Assembly: GCA_903830985.1 (NCBI GenBank)
Contig: CAIKVZ010000081.1
Coordinates: 1-52,551 of the forward strand
Source: an uncultured beta proteobacterium
GTDB taxonomy: Bacteria > Pseudomonadota > Gammaproteobacteria > Burkholderiales > Burkholderiaceae_C
Direction: 5' to 3'
DNA: 52,551 nucleotides
Shown: one piece after another, positions 45,645-52,551 of the stretch
Layout: each line of letters starts with the position of its first letter
Numbering within the stretch: position 1 is the first letter of the stretch
Translations under genes and position numbers: made by a program
Notes under the pieces: model-generated
Database searches by the model: none
Told to the model about the DNA's origin: nothing
What the model saw: the letters and a program-made list of their open reading frames with translations, nothing else

Positions 45645-48260
45645 TCACTCAGGCCGCTTCGTGCGCTGCTCGTCTTCCAGACACTCCACACGATTGCGGC
45701 CGGCTTCCTTGGCGCGGTACAAGGCATTGTCGGCCCGGACTATGGTTTCCGACAGGGCTTCTCCCGGTCGGTACTGGGCAACGCCCAGGCTGGCCGTCCT
45801 GGTGCCGACCTGTTCGAAGCTGCGGGCTTGAACCGAGCTGCGCAGCTTTTCTGCCAGCACCAGTGCCCCCGCAAGGCTGGTTTCGCGGCAGATGATCAGG
45901 AATTCTTCTCCTCCCCAGCGTCCGGCGATGTCAACCTCACGAATGCCTTCGAGCAGCACGGCGGCAATGCCCATCAGGACCTGATCGCCCACCGGGTGGC
46001 CAAAGTTGTCGTTCACCGACTTGAAATGATCGACATCGAGCAACAGCAGGCAAAAGCTGCTGGCGTAGCGCCGGCTGCGCGATACCTCTTCTTCCAGCGC
46101 CTGGTTCAGGCGCAGCCGGTTGTTCAGACCGGTGAGCTGGTCAGTGGCTGCCAGACGCTCGAGCAAGCTGTTTTGCTGCACCAGTTGTACCTGGGTCTGA
46201 CGCAAGGCTTGCAGGGCTTCGTCGGCGCGGCGTTGCGCCGCTTCCGCCGCACCGTAGGCTGCAGCGTTGTCCAGGGCAATGGCGCCGTAGGCACACAGCG
46301 CCCGGAAGATGGACTGCTCGCGCTCGCCATAGGCAAAGGGCTTGGGCGACTGGATCGACATGACGCCCAGTAGCCGATCGCCGACCAGCAAGGGTGCGTA
46401 CAGCAGACTCAGGGTGGCCAAGGTACCCGGTATCAGGTTGGGCTCGGGCGCCATGGGCTCGAGGTTGAGCACGATTTCCTGGCGCGTCAGCGCACAGCGC
46501 ACGAACTTCGAAGTGGCGTTATCCAGCGCGAGGCTGCGCGCCGGCAGTGGTGCACCGGATTCAATGGCGAAGGCCGTGACCAGGTTTTTTTGCTCGGCGT
46601 CGATCAGGTAGACAGCAAATGAAGTGGCATCCAACAGGTGATGCACGTGGCGGTGCAGCGCAGCGAACACCGCACCCGAGTCCAGGCTGGCGGTAATCTC
46701 GCGCCCGATGTTGCCCAGGGTCTCCAAGGTGGACGTGGTTTCCCGCAGCACCGAAGCCCTTTGCCGATGCAGTTCGGTCTCTGCGCGGGCCTGCTCGATC
46801 TCGTTGCGCACCTGCATCGCCAATGCACGCTTTTGCGCCTCCAGGCCGCGGGTCTTGGCGCGTGCCGCGTCGGCCGCCAGCAGGTTTTCGTAGGCGAGTC
46901 GAAAGTCGCCAGCCGCCGCCTGGGCGGCGGCGATCTGGTTGAAAAGTTCGCCTGAAACCGCGTAGCCGCTGAGGCCGGCGGTCTTCAATGCCAGGTTGAG
47001 GTAGTGCAGGCTGGCAGAGGATGTGAGCAAGTCGGGGGGCGTTGGCAATGGGTGCCTGGCATGCAGGTCTGCCAGCACACTCAGCACCTCAATCTCGAAG
47101 TGGGCGTTGCCGTTCTCGCGCGCCAGGTTGAGTGCCGCTTGTGCCTTCAGGTGCGCCTCTTGCGGACGGCCCAGGCGCGCCAGTGCGCTCGCTTGCCCGC
47201 GCCAGGCCTTGATCACGGCATCCGGTTCCTGGTGTAATTTCACATGTTCTTCGAGTTGCGTGAACGATGCCAATGCCGCTGTCGGGTCACCCATGTCGAG
47301 CGCCAGTTGCGCGATATGGCCCACCACCTGCCCGAAATTGCGGGAACCGTTCTGTTCACCCATGAGCAGCAGCGACTCCTGCAAATAGGCCCTGGCCTCG
47401 TCGTGGCGTTCCAGTCGCCGCATCACGTCGCCCAGTTGCATGACACACAGGCCTGCCATCGCGGGCCAGGCGCTGGTGCGCGCCAGCGCCACGGCGCGCT
47501 CAATCCACTCGAGGGCTGCGTCCAGGTCTCCCAGCATGGCAAACGACTCCGCCGCATTGGTCAGCGACACCAGCGCCTGGCGCACTTGCCCGCTGTCAAG
47601 CGCTGCCTGATAGGCCTGCAAGTCGTACTTGATGGAGGCGCCGGGGTCGGCCGTCAATCCGCTGACATTGGCCCGTGCCGCCGCCAGCCAAGCCAGCACC
47701 GGCGTCGCGTAAGACTGCTCCTCAGGGAAGATCTGCAGCAGTTCCAGGGCGGTGGCCGCAGGGTCGCGAAACGCTGCATACACCAGACGCCGTGCCAGCG
47801 CTGCCTGCACGCGCTCGGTATCCTGTGCCCTGCGATAAAGGGCAATCGCCTCGTTCAGGCACCGGTCCACCTGTTCGACCTGACCGTTGTTCAGCCCGAT
47901 GGACGCCTGCAGCCAGCGTGTGTCGCCCAAGCCCAGCCAGTCACCCAGGTCGGCGAATTCCGCGGCAGCAGATTGCGTGCAAATTTGTGCCGAGGCCGGG
48001 TCCGCAAACAGCAGTTTGACTTCGGCCCGCACCAGGTCAAGCCGCGCGGCGCTGCGACGATGTTCGGGCAGTGCACCGTCCAGCCGCGCGAGCAGCGCCG
48101 TGGCCTCGTTGGCGAATTGCAGCGCTTGCTGGCAGTTGCGTTGCCGCAGGTGCCAAGCCAGCGCCACCAGTGCCTCCAATTTCCTGGCGCCGTGAAGCCT
48201 CAGCAGCCCGGCTTGCAACTGCGTGATCTCCTCATCGGGCGAAAATTGTTTCACGTTCAT
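45645..48260 (-). CDS. TPR-GAF-GGDEF diguanylate cyclase
   Basis: This ~871-residue protein has an N-terminal ~500-residue alpha-helical repeat region (TPR-like), a coiled coil, a GAF domain (about 550-700) and a C-terminal GGDEF domain. The active site reads GGEEF, and an inhibitory-site motif REVD stands five residues before it, so c-di-GMP synthesis with product inhibition is predicted. No membrane segment is seen. The start is uncertain: MNVKQFSPDEE at 48260 was chosen, with MM at 48287 as an alternative. It is convergent with nasA, 10 bases apart. Confidence 0.85.
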   Translation of the reverse strand: MNVKQFSPDEEITQLQAGLLRLHGARKLEALVALAWHLRQRNCQQALQFANEATALLARLDGALPEHRRSAARLDLVRAEVKLLFADPASAQICTQSAAAEFADLGDWLGLGDTRWLQASIGLNNGQVEQVDRCLNEAIALYRRAQDTERVQAALARRLVYAAFRDPAATALELLQIFPEEQSYATPVLAWLAAARANVSGLTADPGASIKYDLQAYQAALDSGQVRQALVSLTNAAESFAMLGDLDAALEWIERAVALARTSAWPAMAGLCVMQLGDVMRRLERHDEARAYLQESLLLMGEQNGSRNFGQVVGHIAQLALDMGDPTAALASFTQLEEHVKLHQEPDAVIKAWRGQASALARLGRPQEAHLKAQAALNLARENGNAHFEIEVLSVLADLHARHPLPTPPDLLTSSASLHYLNLALKTAGLSGYAVSGELFNQIAAAQAAAGDFRLAYENLLAADAARAKTRGLEAQKRALAMQVRNEIEQARAETELHRQRASVLRETTSTLETLGNIGREITASLDSGAVFAALHRHVHHLLDATSFAVYLIDAEQKNLVTAFAIESGAPLPARSLALDNATSKFVRCALTRQEIVLNLEPMAPEPNLIPGTLATLSLLYAPLLVGDRLLGVMSIQSPKPFAYGEREQSIFRALCAYGAIALDNAAAYGAAEAAQRRADEALQALRQTQVQLVQQNSLLERLAATDQLTGLNNRLRLNQALEEEVSRSRRYASSFCLLLLDVDHFKSVNDNFGHPVGDQVLMGIAAVLLEGIREVDIAGRWGGEEFLIICRETSLAGALVLAEKLRSSVQARSFEQVGTRTASLGVAQYRPGEALSETIVRADNALYRAKEAGRNRVECLEDEQRTKRPE

Positions 48261-48397
48261 TGTCTGAGGTGTGGGGCGGGCCATCATAGCTGTGCGGTGG
48301 CCTTGTCGGCACAGGTCAAACCCCGATAGCCTGGAGCTGTCGGAACACGACCGAACTGGCACCCCGGCACATGGGGCAGCGCGCGGCTTTCGTGGTT

Positions 48398-48422
48398 GTC
48401 ACATGGTGCGCAGCCATGTGAC
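48398..48422. promoter_or_regulatory. Perfect 9-bp inverted repeat in a divergent gap
   Basis: GTCACATGG (48398-48406) and CCATGTGAC (48414-48422) are separated by 7 bases, an operator-like palindrome. A second perfect hairpin (GTGCGC/GCGCAC) lies at 48437-48450. Both are between the GGDEF gene and the small exported protein. No regulator is assigned. Confidence 0.5.
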
Positions 48423-48517
48423 GGTCAGTCTCTTGTGTGCGCTGGCGCACTGTCGAGCACGTTGAGGCGACGTATTCTGACCAGGACTCACCATCCAACA
48501 ACATTCAAGGAATTCCC

Positions 48518-48769
48518 ATGCGCATCATTTCTTCATTCCTCCTGGCGAGCCTGCTGGGGCTGTCTGCGGTCGCGATGGCCGCCCCTGCAGTCGACGCGAG
48601 CAGCCGCGAGCAAAGGATGAGCAACGCGCTGAGCGACTACCGCCACAGCAGTATGTCGGCGCCATCCGACCTGGCCCCACAGCCCATGGCCATGAAGCAT
48701 CACGCCCGGCACCATAGGGCGAAGCACCACAAGGCGAAACACCACAAAGCGATGCCACCGATGAAGTGA
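48518..48769 (+). CDS. Small exported His/Lys-rich protein
   Basis: This 83-residue protein has a signal peptide (RIISSFLLASLLGLSAVAMA) and AAGGA before the ATG. The mature part is short and polar and ends in repeated HH(R/K)AK units (MKHHARHHRAKHHKAKHH). Composition recalls acid-shock (Asr-type) proteins and metal-binding tails, but sequence homology is not clear. It may bind metal ions or buffer charge in the periplasm; this is inference. Confidence 0.7.
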   Translation: MRIISSFLLASLLGLSAVAMAAPAVDASSREQRMSNALSDYRHSSMSAPSDLAPQPMAMKHHARHHRAKHHKAKHHKAMPPMK

Positions 48770-48872
48770 GCCCCCGAGCCGTTTCGTTCCCTTCGCTCAA
48801 CGGCAGCAATTCAAACTTGGAGAACGGGTCAGCGCCGTGGGCGAAGTGCGTGGTACGGTACTCGGAACGCGC

Positions 48873-51269
48873 ATGACGGAAGCCAGGCAACCGCATCGAA
48901 CTGCTGTAACAAGCTTTACCGGCACGAAACCTGCGCTGGCGGCTCGCGGCGATAATCGTGCTTGTCCTTTTTTTGCCTCAAGGGTCCTGGCGCCGCTCCC
49001 GGCGGCCCCGGCCTCATCCAATTTGACCCATTCAATCCCTGCCTTCCTGTCCCGCTGGACGCTTGTAGGGGTGCTCGCCAGCACCTCGGCCTTCGCCGCC
49101 ACACCCTTGGAGTTGCCCGATCTTGACGCCCTGGTGAACTACCGGCCCAAGATCCCCTTGCGCGTCTATACCAGCGACAACGTGCTCATCGGCGAGTTCG
49201 GCCAGGAACGGCGCGACTTTGTGGCGATCAAGGACATCCCACTGCAGCAGAAACAGGCGCTGCTGGCGATCGAGGACTCGCGCTTTTACGACCATGGCGG
49301 CGTTGACTTCAAGGGTGTGGCGCGCGCCGTCGTGGCGGACCTGCGCGGCGGTCTGAAGCAGGGTGCCTCCACCATCACCATGCAGGTGGCGCGCGACTTT
49401 TACCTGACCCGTGAAAAACTGTTCTCGCGCAAGCTGACCGAAGTGATGCTGGCCTACAAGATCGAACGCACGCTCAGCAAGGACCAGATCCTGGAGCTCT
49501 ACATGAATCAGGTTTACCTGGGGCAGCGTGCCTATGGTTTCAGCAGCGCGGCGCGGGTCTACTTTGGCAAGCCGCTCAAGGACCTGAGCCTGGCCCAGGC
49601 GGCGATGCTGGCGGGTTTGCCGCAGGCGCCGTCGAGCAACAACCCGGTGGCCAATCCCAAATCAGCACGGGCGCGCCAGCAACTGGTGCTCAAGCGCATG
49701 CGAGATCTGTCCTACATCACCGAGGCCCAGTACAAGTCGGCGCTGGCGGAGAATCTTCATGTGCTGGACGAAGGCCAGTCCAGCAACAACCACGCGCTGT
49801 ATGTCGCCGAAATGGTGCGCCAGGCGATGTACGCCCAGTTCAAGGAAGACACCTATACCCGCGGCCTCGTCGTCACCACCACGCTGGTGCAGGCCGATCA
49901 GGAAGCCGCTTTTGAGGGCGTGCGGCGCAACGTCATGGCCTACGATCAGCGCCACGGCTACCGTGGTCCCGAGGCCCGTGTGGACCTGCCGCACACGCTG
50001 GCGGAGCGCAACAAGCTGGTGGCGACCACCCTGCAGAAGCATCCGGCGAGCGACAAACTGCTGTCGGCCGTGACACTGTCGGCAGGTCCGAAAAGCCTGC
50101 GCGCGCAGTTGGCCAATGGCAGCGAAATCACGCTGGGGGCAGACGGTTTGCGACTCGCCGCTGCGGCGCTGGCGCCCAAGGCCGCTGCGGCAATTCGGCT
50201 CACACCCGGATCCGTGATCCGCGTCGTGCAGGACAGCCACGGCCGCTGGAGCGTCACGCAACTGCCCAACGTCGGCGTGGCCTTTGTCGCGCTGAACAAC
50301 CAGACCGGAGCCTACCGCGCGCTGGTGGGCGGCTTTGATTTCAACGCCAGCCAGTTCAACCATGTGACCCAGGCCTGGCGCCAGCCGGGCTCGGCCATCA
50401 AGCCCTTCATCTATTCGGCCGCGTTGGAAAAAGGCTTTTCACCTGGCACGCTGGTGAACGATGCGCCGCTCACCCTGGGCAGTGCGGAAACCGGTGGCCA
50501 GCCCTGGCAGCCGCAAAACGACGACGATGTGTACGAGGGGCCGATCACGCTGCGCCGGGCGCTGGCCCAGTCCAAGAATGTGGCGGCGGTGCGCCTGCTG
50601 CGCGCCATCACGCCGCAGTACGCGCACGACTTTTTGCCGCGCTTTGGTTTTGACGCGGCCAAGCAGCCGGTGAACTACACGCTGGCGCTGGGCACGGGCT
50701 CGGTCACGCCGCTGCAGATGGCGGCGGCTTACTCGGTCTTTGCCAACGGCGGTTTTCAGATCAACCCCTACCTGGTGCAAAAGGTGGCGGACACGCGCGG
50801 CAATGTGCTGTTCGAAGCCAAGCCGGTCGCCACCGCGCAGGAGAGCACGCGCGTGCTCGATGCGCGCAATGCCTTCGTCACCGAGAGCCTGCTGCGCGAA
50901 GTGACGATCTCGGGCACCGGCGCGGCAGCCTCACAGCGCCTGGGTCGCCAGGACATTGCCGGCAAGACCGGCACCAGCAGCGAGGCCTTTGACGGCTGGT
51001 TTGCCGGCTTCAGCGGCAGCACCACCGCGGTTGCCTGGATGGGTTACGACGAGCCGCGCTCCCTGGGCGGGCGCGAGTTCGGCGCCACCCTGGCCCTGCC
51101 CATCTGGACCGATTTCATGCATGCCACGCTGGCCGGCAAGCCGCTGCATCAGACAGCCTTGCCGGCCGGGGTGTCACAGGCGCAGGGCGACTGGATGTTT
51201 GACGAATTCCTGCGCGCGGGCGCGATCCAGTCGCTGGACCTGGAGCCTGAGCAAAGGGCGATGCAATAG
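48873..51269 (+). CDS. mrcA: Penicillin-binding protein 1A (class A, bifunctional)
   Basis: This ~798-residue enzyme polymerises and cross-links peptidoglycan. The glycosyltransferase domain has EDSRFYDHGGVD (E134) and QGASTITMQVARD. The transpeptidase domain has SxxK with S507 and K510 (PGSAIKPF), SKN (AQSKNVAAV) and KTGT at K698. The N-terminus is uncertain. ATG 48873 is used, but the first ~50 codons look non-coding and a TTG at 49023 just before the short hydrophobic anchor (RWTLVGVLASTSAFAA) is an alternative. Confidence 0.9.
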   Translation: MTEARQPHRTAVTSFTGTKPALAARGDNRACPFFASRVLAPLPAAPASSNLTHSIPAFLSRWTLVGVLASTSAFAATPLELPDLDALVNYRPKIPLRVYTSDNVLIGEFGQERRDFVAIKDIPLQQKQALLAIEDSRFYDHGGVDFKGVARAVVADLRGGLKQGASTITMQVARDFYLTREKLFSRKLTEVMLAYKIERTLSKDQILELYMNQVYLGQRAYGFSSAARVYFGKPLKDLSLAQAAMLAGLPQAPSSNNPVANPKSARARQQLVLKRMRDLSYITEAQYKSALAENLHVLDEGQSSNNHALYVAEMVRQAMYAQFKEDTYTRGLVVTTTLVQADQEAAFEGVRRNVMAYDQRHGYRGPEARVDLPHTLAERNKLVATTLQKHPASDKLLSAVTLSAGPKSLRAQLANGSEITLGADGLRLAAAALAPKAAAAIRLTPGSVIRVVQDSHGRWSVTQLPNVGVAFVALNNQTGAYRALVGGFDFNASQFNHVTQAWRQPGSAIKPFIYSAALEKGFSPGTLVNDAPLTLGSAETGGQPWQPQNDDDVYEGPITLRRALAQSKNVAAVRLLRAITPQYAHDFLPRFGFDAAKQPVNYTLALGTGSVTPLQMAAAYSVFANGGFQINPYLVQKVADTRGNVLFEAKPVATAQESTRVLDARNAFVTESLLREVTISGTGAAASQRLGRQDIAGKTGTSSEAFDGWFAGFSGSTTAVAWMGYDEPRSLGGREFGATLALPIWTDFMHATLAGKPLHQTALPAGVSQAQGDWMFDEFLRAGAIQSLDLEPEQRAMQ

Positions 51270-51300
51270 CCGCCAGCCCGAAGGAAGCGCAGCATGCCTG

Positions 51301-51360
51301 GCTCGGCCCCCGTAAGGCTCAAGCCTTAGCCGGAACTGTTTGGTCACGGGCGGGCCGAGC
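51301..51360. other. Nested hairpin structure downstream of mrcA
   Basis: Outer arms GCTCGGCCC (51301-51309) and GGGCCGAGC (51352-51360) pair perfectly, and an inner hairpin TAAGGCT/AGCCTTA sits at 51313-51328. No T-run follows. It could end or protect the mrcA transcript. Confidence 0.45.
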
Positions 51361-51510
51361 GCTTCATTGAACCCATTGCGCGTCAGGTCAAAACCAGGGT
51401 GGCTGATCCCTGCGGCGGTGAGTCCCGTACTCTACGAACTGCGTGCGCTATTCGTGCGCTTGAAAACCACCTCCCGCCCGCTGACCCTGAACCGAGACTG
51501 AAGGCCGAAC

Positions 51511-52173
51511 ATGACCGATCTACCTGAACTGGAGCTCTACACCTTCTGGCGCAGCTCCGCCACATTCCGGGTGCGCGTGGCACTCAACCTGAAGCAGATG
51601 TCGGCGACGGAAAAGGTCATTAACATCGACGCAGGCGAACAGCGCAGCGCGGCCTTTCTCCGGATCAACCCGCTGGGCGGCTTGCCCACGCTGGTGGAAG
51701 CGGGCCATCCTCCCATCACGCAGTCGCTGGCCATCCTGGAATTTCTGGAAGAAACCCGGCCGCTGCCCGCCCTTTTGCCCGCCGACCGCCATGGCCGCGC
51801 CCGGGTGCGCTCGCTGTGCGGCATGCTGGCCAGCGACACCCATCCGCTGATCACGCCGCGGGTCAGGAAGTACCTGACGACCGAAGGAGGCTTTGATGAT
51901 GCCGCCTGGCGGCGCTGGCAAACGCAGTGGTTTGGTGTCGGGCTCACTGCTGTCGAAGAGCGCCTGGCTTGCGAGCCGCAAACCGGCCTGTTCTGCCATG
52001 GCGACACGGTCGGAATGGCCGACATCTGCTTGGCCAGCTTGGTGGCGGTGATGCGGGTCTTCAAGATCGAGGTGCCAAACACGCCCACGATAGCTCGCAT
52101 CCTGGCGAGCTGCAGTGCGCTTGACGCCTTTGCGCACGCCGAACCCGGACGTCAGGTGGGTGCGCCCGGGTAG
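51511..52173 (+). CDS. maiA: Maleylacetoacetate isomerase (zeta-class GST)
   Basis: This 220-residue protein has the zeta-GST active-site pattern SSATFRVRVALNLK near residue 15, then NPLGGLPTL, QSLAILEFLEE and GMADICLASL. It would isomerise maleylacetoacetate or maleylpyruvate with glutathione. The active motif SSATFRV differs from the classical SSCSYRV (Cys to Ala), and no fumarylacetoacetase or homogentisate gene is nearby, so the physiological substrate is uncertain. Confidence 0.78.
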   Translation: MTDLPELELYTFWRSSATFRVRVALNLKQMSATEKVINIDAGEQRSAAFLRINPLGGLPTLVEAGHPPITQSLAILEFLEETRPLPALLPADRHGRARVRSLCGMLASDTHPLITPRVRKYLTTEGGFDDAAWRRWQTQWFGVGLTAVEERLACEPQTGLFCHGDTVGMADICLASLVAVMRVFKIEVPNTPTIARILASCSALDAFAHAEPGRQVGAPG

Positions 52174-52467
52174 AAGCACTGGGGGCGCTGAAGCTGGCAT
52201 CCGCTCTGGAGCGGTTGGGTGGCTGGCGCGAGCGTTGCTGATGCAGCGATTACTGCTGGTCGCCACGGTCAGCTTCCGGGCTGGCCAGTTGCGTGATTTC
52301 TGGGGCCGGTCAGCAGCCTTTTGTGGCGACCTGCTTCGTGCCCTATGCAGACGGTGGTGGTTTGATGAAGCAGTCGTTCGCCGCGGCAAGAAAATTGCCC
52401 CCCACATGCGCTATTGATCGGGCCCAATAAAGTATGAACTTTTCCAAGTTTTCCGAATCACACTGGC
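52174..52467. other. Intergenic stretch without a recognisable gene
   Basis: No supported reading frame, RNA gene or strong hairpin was seen between maiA and the transposase start. The last ~50 bases are AT-rich and may hold the left end of the insertion sequence. Confidence 0.55.
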
Positions 52468-52551
52468 ATGGAAAAAGAAAACGCAAGAAAGCAAACACTG
52501 GAGCAACTCCACGAGCGGCGTAAGCAAGTCGTGAGGTTGCATAAGAAGGGC
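52468..52551 (+). mobile_element. IS630-family transposase, first 28 codons
   Basis: The frame MEKENARKQTLEQLHERRKQ continues VVRLHKKG to the window edge, with no stop. This is the typical N-terminal helix-turn-helix start of IS630-type transposases. The upstream AT-rich sequence would carry the left terminal repeat. The rest lies outside the window, so completeness cannot be judged. Confidence 0.65.

Overview
The window is a GC-rich chromosomal stretch from a betaproteobacterium. Gene content and order (pilSR beside ampD, a ccsA-type gene divergent from ffh, trxC facing cca, slt back to back with 5-formyl-THF cyclo-ligase, NasT with a nitrate assimilation operon) point to Burkholderiales, most likely Comamonadaceae. 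This placement is inference from gene content. No rRNA, tRNA, CRISPR array or complete insertion sequence was seen. One IS630-type transposase gene starts at the right edge.

Layout. 1-5061: a histone H1-like gene of 21-bp repeats, then nrdA-nrdB (class I ribonucleotide reductase) read leftward from a promoter carrying two NrdR boxes. 5062-9904: a leftward block of ccsA-like, PP0621-like, pilS, pilR and ampD. 9989-28286: mostly housekeeping genes in short operons: ffh, murI, miaB, a probable pterin operon (FolM-like SDR plus two FolB paralogues), a MidA-like methyltransferase, trxC, cca, a GST, slt, 5-FCL, a TfoX-like gene, a catalase-like gene, an aminotransferase, an orphan branched-chain amino acid binding protein, hsp20 and tsaD. 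28367-29014: nasT, an ANTAR antiterminator. 29037-35685: a TetR regulator divergent from a tripartite RND efflux pump. 36030-45634: nitrate/nitrite assimilation (nrtA, nrtB, nrtD, nirB, nirD, nasA). 45645-52173: a TPR-GAF-GGDEF diguanylate cyclase, a small His/Lys-rich exported protein, penicillin-binding protein 1A and maleylacetoacetate isomerase.

The nitrate locus is the most interesting part. Its leader reads in order: a near-consensus sigma-54 promoter, two hairpins with six-base loops carrying A1 and G4 (the ANTAR recognition signature), an intrinsic terminator, then nrtA. This predicts nitrogen-controlled initiation followed by NasT-dependent antitermination, with NasT encoded about 7 kb upstream beyond the efflux genes. 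The same locus holds three copies of a composite palindromic element. Each copy has a 17-bp stem with compensatory base changes and a nearly invariant 39-base loop. A fourth, different palindrome appears to have been inserted in the 5' end of nasA, moving its start to a GTG inside the palindrome and leaving a 36-codon remnant reading frame.

Starts were chosen by family alignment, overlap with neighbours and ribosome-binding sites. Several are uncertain and are flagged.
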